Assembly: GCF_012641265.1 (NCBI RefSeq)
Contig: NZ_JABAHZ010000010.1
Span: 117,476 to 181,475, forward strand
DNA from: Chitinophaga eiseniae
GTDB taxonomy: Bacteria; Bacteroidota; Bacteroidia; Chitinophagales; Chitinophagaceae
Direction of reading: 5' to 3'
Length of the DNA: 64,000 nucleotides
The translations under genes and the position numbers were made by a program. Under the pieces are notes generated by a model. The model did not search any database, had not been told where the DNA came from, and worked only from the letters and a program-made list of their open reading frames with translations. Positions 26,502-37,335 of the stretch are shown here, one piece after another (within the stretch, counting starts at the first letter, position 1; each line of letters starts with the position of its first letter).

Positions 26502-29500
26502 TTAATTTTGATGGATGATAGTGATAAAGCCTTTGAATTGTGGTTTATTATCGCCCAGGTCTATTATATAGTAATAGGTGCCCTCTGCCAGCGGCTGCCC
26601 GTTAACAGTAGCATTCCAATTGTTTGTATAACCATGTTGCTGGAATACCAGGCGGCCCGCACGATCAAATACCTTCACCTCATTTTGTGGATACATATCA
26701 ATATTTTTTACGACCCACGTATCATTCTTGCCATCGCCGTTAGGCGTGATAATATTATTGGCTTCCAGTTTATAATCTTCTTTTACCGTGATGGTAATGT
26801 CACGGGTAACGCTGCAACCAAAGGCATTGCTGATAGTTACCTGGTAAGTGGTGGTTACCGCCGGACGGGCCATTGGCGCCGCTATCGCCGGGTTGTTAAG
26901 TCCCGTTGCCGGTTCCCAGCTGTAACTGCTGCCGCCAGAAGCTACCAGCCTGATGGTTTCTCCCTTACTGATCGTGGTATTACCATTGGCCTGTACATTG
27001 CCTACCGGTGTCGGATGTACGGTCACCTGCAGTGCCGTAGAGCTGAGCTGATAGCTGCTGCTGTATATCGCCTTCACAGAATAATTACCACTTTCTTTCA
27101 CGAGGAGCGACTGGCTGTTGGCCCCGGCTATCTTTACATTGTTGAGATACCACTCGTATGCCGGTGCTGTGCTGGATTGCAGGGTAACGCTGCCGCCTTC
27201 GCAGAAGACAATATCCCCGCTAGCCGTAATAACCGGCTCGCTGTACGCGGTTACGTTAATGGTTTGTACCACCGCGGTAGCTGCTTCGTAGTTGTTATTA
27301 CCTGGCTGCGTAGCCGTGATATGAGCCACACCAGCTGCACCTACTTTCGCAGTATTACCGGTTACGCTGATCACATTGCTCGCATCGCTGCTGAAGGTTA
27401 CCGGCAATCCGGAACTGCTGGAGGCAGTAAGCGTGAAATCAGGATCGCCCTGGTTTTTATCGCCTGGACTGTTGAAGGTAATTTGCTGGGTAGCCCGCGT
27501 AATCACTAATTGTCCATTTGTAAAGCTAATATCGTAGTTGCTGCTGCTGAGTCCTGCCGGTGTAATGATATAGCTGCCGGCATCGATAGCTGATTGTGAA
27601 CTACCGGCGTAGGACAGGCTGCCACTTAGTTTGGTAGCATCGTCGCCGTTAACAAATCCGCTGTAGCTCACGCCGTTGCCGCCGGTGTAGGCTGTACCAT
27701 TGTATACCCGGGTATCATCGTTGGCTTTCACGGTTAATGCCGCTTTGGCCACCTGTAGTGTTTGGGTTACCGGTGTAGCAGCGCCGTAGTTGCTGTTACC
27801 AGCCTGACTGGCGGTGATGGCAATGCTACCGGCACCGGTGATGGTAACGGTATTACCATTAATAGTAGCCGGACCGCTTTGAACGCTGTAGCTTACCGGT
27901 AAGCCGGCATCGCTGGTGGCGTTAACAGTAAATGCAGCATCGCCATATGTTTTATTCGCTATTGCGCTAAAGGTGATCGTTTGTGAAGCTGAAGTTACAG
28001 CCAGTGTACCATTTACAAAGTTGAAATCGTAATTGGCAGCGCTGATATTGCCGGTAGTAACAGTAATCGGATAAGTGCCTATGGTACTATTGATATCCGC
28101 AGTGGTGCTGATCGCCGCGCTGTCGCTCACCACACTGGCATTTTCATTTTTTACAAACCCGGTAATCGTGTAATCCAGCTTCGGATTAGGCTGTAAGTAA
28201 ATTTTTGATTTATTGTTAGCCGTAACAGTCAGTATCGCTTTAGAGATGCTGAAGCTTTGCGTTACCTGTGCAGCTGCCTGGTAGCGGTTGTCGCCTGCCT
28301 GGTCAGCGGCAATAGTCACATTACCTGCACCGGTAATGGTAACGGTATTCCCACTAATAGTAGCCGGACCGCTCACTACAGAATAGGTGATTGCTAAGCT
28401 GCTGTTACTGCTGGCATTCAGCGTAAAGTCAGCATCGCCATACGTCTTGTTAGCAAGGGTGTTGAAAGTGATGGCTTGTGTAGCTGGCGTTACAGTCAGC
28501 GTAGCACCGGTAAACTGGAAGTCATAGTTAGCAGCTGTCAGCCCGCCAATGCCTACCGTAATCGGGTAGTTGTTCGGCACACTGTTCACATCCGCAGTGG
28601 TGCTGGCGCCGGCAATACCGGTGATCACATGGCTACTGTCTTCATTGTTTACAAATCCAGTTACCACATAACCGAAGGTCGGATTAGGTTGCCCGTAAGC
28701 CCTTGACTTGTTATTGGCTGTTACCGTGAGCATCGCTTTGTTAACGATGAAACTTTGTGTAACTGTGCTGGCAGCAGGGTAGTTGCTATTGCCCGCCTGG
28801 TTGGCCGCAATAGTCACATTGCCAGTACCCGTGATGGTGACAGTGTTACCGTTGATAGTAGCCGGACCGCTTTGAACGCTGTAGCTGACCGGTAAGCCGG
28901 CATCGCTGGTAGCGTTAATGGTAAATGCGGCATCGCCATATGTTTTATTCGGTACAGCGGTGAACGTGATCGTTTGTGAAGCTGACGTTACACTCAGTAT
29001 GCCACTTACAAAGTTGAAGTCGTAATTAGCTGCACTGATATTGCCGGTAGTAACGGTAATTGGATAAGTGCCTACAATGCTATTGATATCCGCTGTAGTA
29101 CTGATTGCTGCGGTATCATTAATGACACTATTGTTTTCATTTTTAACAAACCCGGTAATCGTATAATCCAGCTTCGGATTAGGCTGTAAGTAAATTTTTG
29201 ATTTATTGTTGGCCGTTACAGTCAGCGTGGCTTTGGCTACGCTGAAGGATTGCGTTACCTGCGTGGCTGCCTGGTAGCGGTTATCACCTGCCTGGTTGGC
29301 AGCAACAGTTACGTTACCTGCACCAGTAATGGTAACGGTGTTACCATTGATAGTAGCCGGACCGCTCACTACTGAATAGGTGACTGCTAAGCTGCTGTTA
29401 CTGCTGGCATTCAGCGTAAAGTCAGCATCGCCATACGTCTTGTTGACAAGGGCGTTGAAAGTGATGGCTTGTGTAGCGGGCGTTACCGTCAGCGTAGCGC

Positions 29501-32500
29501 CGGTAAACTGGAAGTCATAGTTAGCAGCTGTCAGCCCGCCAATACCAACCGTAATCGGGTAGTTGTTTGGTACACTGTTAACATCCGCAGTGGTGCTGGC
29601 GCCGGCAATACCGGTGATCACATGACTACTATCTTCATTGTTTACGAACCCGGTTACCACATAATCGAAGGCCGGATTAGGCTGACCGTAAGTCCTTGAC
29701 TTGTTGTTGGCCGTTACCGTCAACATCGCTTTACTAACAGTGAAACTTTGTGTAACTGTGCTGGCAGCAGGGTAGTTGCTATTGCCCGCCTGGTTGGCTG
29801 CGATGGTTACATTACCAGTACCCGTGATGGTGACAGTGTTACCGTTGATAGTAGCCGGACCGCTTTGAACGCTGTAGCTGACCGCTAAGCCGGCATCGCT
29901 GGTAGCGTTAATGGTAAATGCGGCATCGCCATATGTTTTATTCGGTATAGCGGTAAAGGCGATCGTTTGTGTTGCCGGTGTTACGTTCAGTGTACCATTT
30001 ACAAAAGTGAAACCGTAATTGGCCGCGCTGATATTGCCGGTAGTAACAGTGATCGGATAAGTGCCTACGGTACTATTGATATTTGCTGTAGTACTGATAC
30101 TCGCACTGTCGCTCACCACACTGGCATTTTCATTCTTTACAAATCCTGTAATGGTGTAATCCAGCACAGGGTTAGGCTGTAAGTAAATTTTTGATTTATT
30201 GTTAGCTGTTACGGTCAGCGTGGCTTTGGCTACGCTGAAGGATTGCGTTACCTGCGTAGCCGCCTGGTAGCGGTTATCACCTGCCTGGTCGGCGGCAATA
30301 GTTACATTACCTGCACCAGTAATGGTAACGGTGTTACCATTGATAGTAGCCGGACCGCTCACTACCGAATAGGTGACTGCCAAGCTGCTGCTACTGCTGG
30401 CATTCAGCGTAAAGTCTGCATCACCATATGTCTTGTTGGCAAGGGCGTTGAAACTGATGGCTTGTGTAGCTGATGTTACAGTCAGCGTAGCACCGGTAAA
30501 CTGGAAGTCATAGTTAGCAGCTGTCAGTCCGCCAATACCAATCGTAATCGGGTAGTTGTTCGGCACACTGTTCACATCCGCAGTAGTGCTGGTACCGGCA
30601 ATACCGGTGATCACATGGCTACTATCTTCATTGTTTACAAATCCAGTCACCACATAGTCGAAGGTCGGATTAGGTTGGCCGTAGGCTCTCGACTTGTTAT
30701 TGGCTGTTACCGTCAGCATTGCTTTGTTAACGGTGAAACTTTGTGTAACCGTGCTGGCGGCAGGGTAGTTGTTATTACCTGCCTGGTCGGCCGCAATAGT
30801 CACATTGCCTGTACCCGTGATGGTCACGGTATTACCACTGATAGTAGCCGGACCGCTTTGAACGCTGTAGCTAACTGGTAATCCTGCATCGCTGGTAGCG
30901 TTAATGGTAAATGCGGCATCGCCATATGTTTTATTTGGTATAGCGGTGAACGTGATCGTTTGTGTTGCCGGTGTTACGTTCAGTGTACCATTTACAAAAG
31001 TGAAACCGTAATTGGCCGCGCTGATATTGCCGGTAGTAACAGTGATCGGATAAGTGCCTACGGTACTATTGATATTTGCTGTAGTACTGATACTCGCACT
31101 GTCGCTCACCACACTGGCATTTTCATTCTTTACAAATCCTGTTATGGTGTAATCCAGCACAGGGTTAGGCTGTAAGTAAATTTTTGATTTGTTGCCGGCT
31201 GTTACGGTCAGCGTGGCTTTGGCTACGCTGAAGGATTGCGTTACCTGCGTAGCCGCCTGGTAGCGGTTATCGCCAGCCTGGTCGGCGGCAATAGTTACAT
31301 TACCTGCACCAGTAATGGTAACGGTGTTACCATTGATAGTAGCCGGACCGCTCACTACTGAATAGGTAACCGCTAAGCTGCTGTTACTGCTGGCATTCAG
31401 CGTAAAGTCGGCATCGCCATACGTCTTATTAGCTATCGTATTAAAGGTGATGGCTTGTGTAGCTGATGTTACTGTCAGCGTAGCGCCGGTAAACTGGAAG
31501 TCATAGTTAGCAGCTGTCAGCCCGCCAATGCCTACCGTAATCGGGTAGTTGTTCGGCACACTGTTCACATCCGCAGTGGTGCTGGTACCCGCAAGGCCAG
31601 TAATTACATGACTACTATCTTCATTGTTTACGAACCCGGTTACCACATAATCGAAGGTAGGATTAGGTTGTCCATACGCCCTGGACTTGTTGTTAGCTGT
31701 TACGGTGAGCATCGCTTTGTTAACGATGAAGCTTTGCGTAACTGTGCTGGCCGCAGGATAGTTGTTATTACCCGCCTGGTCGGCCGCAATAGTCACATTG
31801 CCAGTACCCGTGATGGTCACGGTATTACCACTGATAGTAGCCGGACCGCTTTGCACGCTGTAGCTAACTGGTAATCCTGCATCGCTGGAGGCATTAACGG
31901 TAAAGGCGGCATCGCCATATGTTTTATTCGGTATAGCCGTAAAGGTGATAGCCTGTGTTCCCTGCGTTACGTTCAGTGTACCATTTACAAAAGTGAAATC
32001 GTAATTGGTCGCGCTGATATTACCGGTAGTAACGGTAATCGGATAAGTGCCTACCACGCTATTGATATCTGCTGTGGTACTGATACTCGCACTGTCGCTC
32101 ACCACGCTGGCATTTTCATTTTTTACAAATCCTGTAATGGTATAGTCAAGTACGGGATTAGACTGTAGGTATACTTTTGATTTGTTATTGGCCGTTACCG
32201 TCAGCGTCGCTTTAGCGACGTTGAAACTTTGTGTCACAGTTGTTGCCGGCTGATAGCGGTTGTCGCCATCCTGGCTGGCGGCAATGGTTACATTACCGGT
32301 ACCGGTAATAGTTACGGTATTGCCACTGATAGTAGCCGGACCGCTGGTTACTAAATACGTTACCGCTAAATTACTGCTGCTACCGGCATTCAGGGTAAAG
32401 TCGGCATCGCCATAAGTTTTGTTGGCAAGTGTGTTGAAGGTGATAGCCTGGGTTGCTGGCGTTACAGTGAGCGTAGCGCCGGTAAACTGGAAATCATAGT

Positions 32501-35500
32501 TAGCGGCTGTCAGTCCACCAACACCTACTGTAATCGGGTAGTTATTTGGTACACTGTTAATATCTGCGGTAGTGCTGATGCCGGCAATACCGGCGATTAC
32601 ATGACTACTGTCTTCATTATTTACGAAGCCGGTGATGAAGTAATCCAGGTTAGGATTCGCTTGTCCGTAAGTCCTGGATTTATTGTTGGCAGTTACGGTG
32701 AGTACTGCTTTGTTAACAGTAAATGCTCTGGTAGCCGTAGTAGCAGCATCGTAGTTGCTGTTGCCTGCCTGGTCGGCGGCAATGGTCACGTTACCCGCGC
32801 CGGTAATAGTTACGGTATTACCGCTGATGGTAGCCGGGCCACTTTGAACGCTGTAGGTGATCGGTAAACCCGCATCGCTGGTGGCACTTACTGTAAATGC
32901 TGCATCACCATATGTTTTATCAGGGATGGTGGTGAAAGTGATTGCCTGCGAAGCAGGTGTTACGCTCAGTGTACCATTTACAAAGGTGAAGTCGTAATTG
33001 GTGGCGCTGATATTGCCGGTGGTCACCGTAATCGGGTAGTTACCCGCTGTGCTGTTGGCGTCCGCTGTGGTACTGATGGCAGCGGTATCACTTACTACCC
33101 TGTTATCCTCGTTTTTCACAAACCCTGTAATCGTGTAGTCCAGTACCGGGTTAGGCTGTAAATAGATCTTTGATTTATTGTTAGCAGTTACGGTCAGTAT
33201 GGCTTTCGCTATGTTGAAGCTTTGTGTTACCTGCGGGGCGGCCTGGTAGCGGTTATCGCCTGCCTGGTCGGCGGCAATGGTTACATTGCCTGCGCCGGTA
33301 ATGGTAACGGTATTGCCGCTAATGGTAGCCGGACCGCTGATTACAGAGTAACTGATGCCTAAACCACTGTTGCTGCTGGCGTTCAATGTAAAGTCTGCAT
33401 CGCCATATGTTTTATTGGATAAAGCATTAAAGGTGATGGTTTGCGTAGCCGGTGTAACGGTGAGTGTACCATTTACGAAGTTGATGTCGTAGTTGGTAGC
33501 GCTGACAGCCTGGGGGGTCAGTGTAATCGGGTAACTGTTTGGTACGCTGTTATTGTCTGCGGTTGTGCTGACATCAATAGTGCCATTTATTACACTGATA
33601 TCTTCATTATTTACAAACCCTGTAGCCGTGTAATCTAATGTCGGATTCGGCTGCAGGTAAGCCTTCGACTTGTTATTAGCGGTAATAGTGAGTGTCGCCT
33701 TCTTCACGAGGAACGACTGTGTTACTGGTGTGGCGCCAGAATAGTTGCCATCTCCAGCCTGGTTGGCCGCAATGGTAACTGTACCATTACCGGTAATGGT
33801 GATGGTATTGCCGCTCACGGTAGCCGGGCCGCTGACTACGGAGTAGTTAACGGATAGTCCCGCGTCGCTGGTAGCGCTGGCGGCAAAAGGCAGGTCGCCA
33901 TATGTCTTATCCGGTATACCCGGGAAGCTGATCGTTTGCGGCGCAATGTTTACCGTTAACAGGTTATCGATAGTAGAGATATTATAATTGGTAGCTGTGT
34001 AGGTACCACTTATCGTAATAGGGTAGTCGCCCGGCGAACTGTTAAGTACGGCGGTGGTATTGAGTGTAACCGTGCTTGTTATCACGCTTTGATCTTCGTT
34101 GTTAACCAGCCCGGTAACAGTATAGGTGAGCGTCGGATTGTTTTGTCCGTACAACCGTTGTTGATGGTCTGCCTTGATCACCAGCGGCGCTTTATTTACT
34201 GTAAATGTTTGCTGTACCGGTGTGGCAGCCAGGTAGTTGCTGCTACCGGTTTGCTTGGCGGTAACGGTTACAGTACCAATTCCGGTAATGCTCAATAAGC
34301 CATTGTTCATTGAAGCAGGACCTGTAACCGTATAGGTAATATCTGTTTCTCCATCGCAGGTAGCACCGGGGGCGAAAGGCGCTGCCCCGTATACTTTGTC
34401 TGCAATAGGAGGGAAGGTAATAGTTTGAGCCGCCTTGTTAATGGTCAGTGTGCCATTAGTGAGGTTAAAGCTGTAATTGGCGGCACTCAGGGTGTTTTGA
34501 GCCACGACAATAGGATAATCGCCAGGTGCGCTACTGTTATCCGCGTTCACGGAGAGCGTAGCAGTACCACTGAGTACACTGCTGCTATCGTCGCTATTTA
34601 CGAACCCGGTTACGAAGTAGTCCAGGGTGGGATTAGCCTGGTTATAGAACCTGGTTTTGTCGTTCGCTTTCACCGTCAAGGTTGCCTTGGCAACGGTAAA
34701 TGTTTGCGACACCGGTGTGGCAGCGATGTGATTGGCATCTCCCGGCTGACTGGCGGTAATGGTTACATCTCCCGCGCCGGTGATGGTAAGCATATTGCCA
34801 TTGAGCGTAGCAGGGCCGGAAGTAACGGTATATACTACCGATAAGCTACTGTTAACGCTGGCATTCAGGGCAAATGCAGGATCGCCGTATGTTTTATTGG
34901 ACAGGGCGCCGAAGGTAATGGTTTGCGGCGCCTGTGTAATGGTCAACGTCCCGGTTCCGGCCGATAGCGTGTAGTTGGCGGCCGCAGCGGCACTTACATT
35001 CGGGGTGATGGCGTAGGTGCCAACACCACTGTTAATGTTAGCGCCATAGGTGGCGGTGATAATGCCTTTGATGGCGGCAGTGCTGTCGTCGCTGTAAGCG
35101 AAACTATTATAAAGGAAAACCGGGCCGGGGTTGGCTACACCATAAATACGGCTGGTATCCTGTACGTTTACCGTCAGTGCTTTTTTGTTCACCGTCAGGG
35201 TGCGGGTTTGTGGCGCAGCTGCCAGGTACGCCCGGGTATAGGGGGCATTAGCGGTGATCTGCGCGGTGCCTGCTCCTTTGATCCGGATCTTTCCGTTCAC
35301 GGTATCGGCTACGGCAGTATTGCTGGAAGAATAAATGATGGTGGTGTCGCCATTGGTGATAGCACCAGGCACAATATCTGGATCACCGTAGGTAACGGGT
35401 GTAAATGGAATGAAACCAATGTTTTGCGCTGCAGCCACGTATTCATAGGCCCCAAGGTCAATGATGGGGTTAATGATGCGGGTGGCGCCCTCTAAATCCT

Positions 35501-37244
35501 GTGTACCTGCCTGTACCGGGTATGAAGTCTGGTTCGTTTGCGGGTCGCCGCTGTTAATGGCGAAGTTGGCGCTGGTAAGATGCAGGTCGCCCTGGCCGGC
35601 GTTCACGAATGTTACCGGATTGATTGTTTGGGACGTACTGCTATTGGTATAAAAGCTATTCCCTATAATGTTGTAACCGAACGAAGGGGGGATCGATGAG
35701 ATTTGCGTACCTGGCGTATTGCCGGAAATAATGCTGTTGTAGACGGTAGTTGCGACGCTGGAAACTGCATAGTTATTGCTGGCGGTATTCCCGCTGATAG
35801 TGACATTGGTGAGCTCAGTTCTGCCAAAACCATCAATAGCGCTACCCCGGTAATTGCTGTAGTTACCAAAGAAAATGCTATTACTGATTTTGGTAGTGTT
35901 GGTTGTGTAAATGGCGCCTCCAAACAATCCACTGTAGTTGCCATAAAAGGCAGTATGCTGTATATTCAGCTTTGCATTGTTGCTGTAAATACCTCCGCCA
36001 TAATCAAAGGAAACCCCCGCTGTAACAATAAAACCATCTATTAATGTTTCGGTGGTATTGTCGCTGGCAACGATCACATGTCGGCTATTGGTCCCCCTGG
36101 TGTTGTTATAATTGAGCGTGATGTTGTTGGTTCGAATATCATCGCCACCCAGGTCGCCACTGAGAATAGTGGGATTAGCGCTAAAATTTCGGGAATTGAT
36201 GGTCGTTTCTGAGCCGGCAAACCCGCCGTACAGTTTCAATGCAGCGGGTAGCACAAAGGATATACTATTATCTCCTGTGGCCGTTGGTTTGTAAACGCCT
36301 TTAGCTACCCATACCTGCGTAATGCCACTGGCAGGATCAGCGGCTGCCGTGAGTGCGTCGCGCAGTTCGGCCAGCGGAAGGCTCCAGCTGCTTCCATCTC
36401 CATGGGGAATACCAGTATTATTGTTTACATATACAATACCGTTCGCATCGGGATTCACGACAGTCAGGTTGCAGGGGGGCATCTTTGTTAGGTTGGCAGA
36501 ATCGGGCACGGGTGCGGCTAAGGTACGATCCAGTATCCAGCGGGTAGTATCCTGTAGGAGTGTACGGAGTGTTGAAGGAGCACCTACCAGGGCGCTACAA
36601 TTATAACGGCCATTCACGGCATTCATACTCGGGAACTTGAGTACTGTCGTGGTAGCGGGTTGCATTGATTGGGAGGAGGTGAAGTCGCAGGAACCCAGGG
36701 TAATGTCCCATTCTTTCCGGTTGATATTAATACCGGCAATGAGTGTTGGGTTATTAACGGAGCCGGTAAAGGCAAAAAGCTCATCGCCCGCCAATCCGAG
36801 ACTTACATACTTGCTGGCAGATGCCTGGGTGGCGGTTATACCGGTAACAGTGCCGGTGACTACCCCACCAATGGTGGCCTTCAGGGGAGCATACTTACAA
36901 TAGACAACGATTTGTTGTCCTGCGCGGATCACAGTACTACCGGAGTTCCACTGGATAACACCGTCTGTTTGGGAACCGTTGCCAGCAGGAGTACAACTGG
37001 TAGATTGGAAGCCGCTGTCGGTCCAGCCCAGGTCGGTAAAGTAAATGACGGTGTTGGCGGGACAGTCGCGGAGTAACACAAATGAAAATAGATCATTTTG
37101 TGTGCTCCCGTTGTTATTATCGTCAAAGCTATTGATCCCGGTAAACACCAGGTCACCGGCGCCAATTGTTTGCGCGTGCAGGGAGGAAACAATGCCGAGG
37201 GATAATAAAAGGCATAAGCATGCCTTACGTAGTGTTGCCTTCAT
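26502..37244 (-). CDS. Giant MBG-repeat surface protein with T9SS type B sorting domain
   Basis: This 3580-residue protein starts with a signal peptide (about 1-26). A Cys-containing N-terminal beta domain (about 27-250; GAGDLVFTGINSFDDNNNG) comes next, followed by a parallel beta-helix/PMP-like region (about 265-600; GDGSSWSLPLAELRDAL, GGGIYSNNAKLNIQHTAFYG). About 16 tandem MBG/Ig-like units follow (about 605-3330; NKTYGDADFTLNASS and LTVTANNKSKIYLQPNP). An Ig-like pair (about 3335-3485; DIVFCEGGSVTLQSS) precedes the C-terminal gliding-motility CHU_C domain (about 3490-3580; NIITPNGDGKNDTWVVKNID and PLAEGTYYYIIDLG). It is secreted by T9SS and probably acts as a long stalk-like adhesin. The repeat array is nearly identical over long stretches. 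Confidence 0.93.
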   Translation of the reverse strand: MKATLRKACLCLLLSLGIVSSLHAQTIGAGDLVFTGINSFDDNNNGSTQNDLFSFVLLRDCPANTVIYFTDLGWTDSGFQSTSCTPAGNGSQTDGVIQWNSGSTVIRAGQQIVVYCKYAPLKATIGGVVTGTVTGITATQASASKYVSLGLAGDELFAFTGSVNNPTLIAGININRKEWDITLGSCDFTSSQSMQPATTTVLKFPSMNAVNGRYNCSALVGAPSTLRTLLQDTTRWILDRTLAAPVPDSANLTKMPPCNLTVVNPDANGIVYVNNNTGIPHGDGSSWSLPLAELRDALTAAADPASGITQVWVAKGVYKPTATGDNSISFVLPAALKLYGGFAGSETTINSRNFSANPTILSGDLGGDDIRTNNITLNYNNTRGTNSRHVIVASDNTTETLIDGFIVTAGVSFDYGGGIYSNNAKLNIQHTAFYGNYSGLFGGAIYTTNTTKISNSIFFGNYSNYRGSAIDGFGRTELTNVTISGNTASNNYAVSSVATTVYNSIISGNTPGTQISSIPPSFGYNIIGNSFYTNSSTSQTINPVTFVNAGQGDLHLTSANFAINSGDPQTNQTSYPVQAGTQDLEGATRIINPIIDLGAYEYVAAAQNIGFIPFTPVTYGDPDIVPGAITNGDTTIIYSSSNTAVADTVNGKIRIKGAGTAQITANAPYTRAYLAAAPQTRTLTVNKKALTVNVQDTSRIYGVANPGPVFLYNSFAYSDDSTAAIKGIITATYGANINSGVGTYAITPNVSAAAAANYTLSAGTGTLTITQAPQTITFGALSNKTYGDPAFALNASVNSSLSVVYTVTSGPATLNGNMLTITGAGDVTITASQPGDANHIAATPVSQTFTVAKATLTVKANDKTRFYNQANPTLDYFVTGFVNSDDSSSVLSGTATLSVNADNSSAPGDYPIVVAQNTLSAANYSFNLTNGTLTINKAAQTITFPPIADKVYGAAPFAPGATCDGETDITYTVTGPASMNNGLLSITGIGTVTVTAKQTGSSNYLAATPVQQTFTVNKAPLVIKADHQQRLYGQNNPTLTYTVTGLVNNEDQSVITSTVTLNTTAVLNSSPGDYPITISGTYTATNYNISTIDNLLTVNIAPQTISFPGIPDKTYGDLPFAASATSDAGLSVNYSVVSGPATVSGNTITITGNGTVTIAANQAGDGNYSGATPVTQSFLVKKATLTITANNKSKAYLQPNPTLDYTATGFVNNEDISVINGTIDVSTTADNNSVPNSYPITLTPQAVSATNYDINFVNGTLTVTPATQTITFNALSNKTYGDADFTLNASSNSGLGISYSVISGPATISGNTVTITGAGNVTIAADQAGDNRYQAAPQVTQSFNIAKAILTVTANNKSKIYLQPNPVLDYTITGFVKNEDNRVVSDTAAISTTADANSTAGNYPITVTTGNISATNYDFTFVNGTLSVTPASQAITFTTIPDKTYGDAAFTVSATSDAGLPITYSVQSGPATISGNTVTITGAGNVTIAADQAGNSNYDAATTATRAFTVNKAVLTVTANNKSRTYGQANPNLDYFITGFVNNEDSSHVIAGIAGISTTADINSVPNNYPITVGVGGLTAANYDFQFTGATLTVTPATQAITFNTLANKTYGDADFTLNAGSSSNLAVTYLVTSGPATISGNTVTITGTGNVTIAASQDGDNRYQPATTVTQSFNVAKATLTVTANNKSKVYLQSNPVLDYTITGFVKNENASVVSDSASISTTADINSVVGTYPITVTTGNISATNYDFTFVNGTLNVTQGTQAITFTAIPNKTYGDAAFTVNASSDAGLPVSYSVQSGPATISGNTVTITGTGNVTIAADQAGNNNYPAASTVTQSFIVNKAMLTVTANNKSRAYGQPNPTFDYVVTGFVNNEDSSHVITGLAGTSTTADVNSVPNNYPITVGIGGLTAANYDFQFTGATLTVTSATQAITFNTIANKTYGDADFTLNASSNSSLAVTYSVVSGPATINGNTVTITGAGNVTIAADQAGDNRYQAATQVTQSFSVAKATLTVTAGNKSKIYLQPNPVLDYTITGFVKNENASVVSDSASISTTANINSTVGTYPITVTTGNISAANYGFTFVNGTLNVTPATQTITFTAIPNKTYGDAAFTINATSDAGLPVSYSVQSGPATISGNTVTITGTGNVTIAADQAGNNNYPAASTVTQSFTVNKAMLTVTANNKSRAYGQPNPTFDYVVTGFVNNEDSSHVITGIAGTSTTADVNSVPNNYPITIGIGGLTAANYDFQFTGATLTVTSATQAISFNALANKTYGDADFTLNASSSSSLAVTYSVVSGPATINGNTVTITGAGNVTIAADQAGDNRYQAATQVTQSFSVAKATLTVTANNKSKIYLQPNPVLDYTITGFVKNENASVVSDSASISTTANINSTVGTYPITVTTGNISAANYGFTFVNGTLNVTPATQTIAFTAIPNKTYGDAAFTINATSDAGLAVSYSVQSGPATINGNTVTITGTGNVTIAANQAGNSNYPAASTVTQSFTVSKAMLTVTANNKSRTYGQPNPAFDYVVTGFVNNEDSSHVITGIAGASTTADVNSVPNNYPITVGIGGLTAANYDFQFTGATLTVTPATQAITFNALVNKTYGDADFTLNASSNSSLAVTYSVVSGPATINGNTVTITGAGNVTVAANQAGDNRYQAATQVTQSFSVAKATLTVTANNKSKIYLQPNPKLDYTITGFVKNENNSVINDTAAISTTADINSIVGTYPITVTTGNISAANYDFNFVSGILSVTSASQTITFTAVPNKTYGDAAFTINATSDAGLPVSYSVQSGPATINGNTVTITGTGNVTIAANQAGNSNYPAASTVTQSFIVNKAMLTVTANNKSRAYGQPNPTFGYVVTGFVNNEDSSHVITGIAGASTTADVNSVPNNYPITVGIGGLTAANYDFQFTGATLTVTPATQAITFNTLANKTYGDADFTLNASSNSSLAITYSVVSGPATISGNTVTITGAGNVTIAADQAGDNRYQAAAQVTQSFSISKAILTVTANNKSKIYLQPNPKLDYTITGFVKNENASVVSDSAAISTTADINSTIGTYPITVTTGNISAANYDFNFVNGTLAVTSASQTITFSAIANKTYGDAAFTVNATSDAGLPVSYSVQSGPATINGNTVTITGAGSIAITASQAGNSNYGAATPVTQTLQVAKAALTVKANDDTRVYNGTAYTGGNGVSYSGFVNGDDATKLSGSLSYAGSSQSAIDAGSYIITPAGLSSSNYDISFTNGQLVITRATQQITFNSPGDKNQGDPDFTLTASSSSGLPVTFSSDASNVISVTGNTAKVGAAGVAHITATQPGNNNYEAATAVVQTINVTAYSEPVITASGDIVFCEGGSVTLQSSTAPAYEWYLNNVKIAGANSQSLLVKESGNYSVKAIYSSSYQLSSTALQVTVHPTPVGNVQANGNTTISKGETIRLVASGGSSYSWEPATGLNNPAIAAPMARPAVTTTYQVTISNAFGCSVTRDITITVKEDYKLEANNIITPNGDGKNDTWVVKNIDMYPQNEVKVFDRAGRLVFQQHGYTNNWNATVNGQPLAEGTYYYIIDLGDNKPQFKGFITIIHQN
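27250..35430 (-). repeat. Tandem MBG-unit array, 993-bp super-repeat
   Basis: The TYGD codons recur about every 497 bases (near 27945, 28435, 28930 up to 34885 and 35385). Units alternate between type A (TYGDADFTLNASSNSSL) and type B (TYGDAAFTINATSDAGL), giving an exact 993-base (331-codon) super-period in the centre. Copies near 29970-30150 and 30963-31143 look identical at the DNA level. Outer units are more diverged, which fits expansion from the centre by unequal crossing over or gene conversion. Confidence 0.9.
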
Positions 37245-37280
37245 ATAGGGGCGAAGTCTTTGGTATAAGAAATATGTCTG

Positions 37281-37305
37281 TTACATCCTGTATTCCAGGA
37301 TGTAA
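37281..37305. promoter_or_regulatory. Hairpin in the leader of the giant gene
   Basis: The inverted repeat TTACATCCTG (37281-37290) pairs with CAGGATGTAA (37296-37305) around a five-base loop, 37 bases before the giant gene ATG. Neither strand has a T tract after it, so it is more likely a leader structure or operator than a terminator. Confidence 0.45.
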
Positions 37306-37335
37306 AAAATGAATTCTACAAGGCGCTGTTTATAA

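Noticed and set aside
27250..35430. Regular repeats resembling a CRISPR array
   Set aside because: The unit is about 497 bases, codes in frame and has no short repeat-spacer pattern.
26508..36900. Many long + strand open frames opposite the giant gene, repeating every 993 bases
   Set aside because: They are antisense shadows of the MBG repeats; the minus strand frame is continuous for 3580 codons with clear domains.
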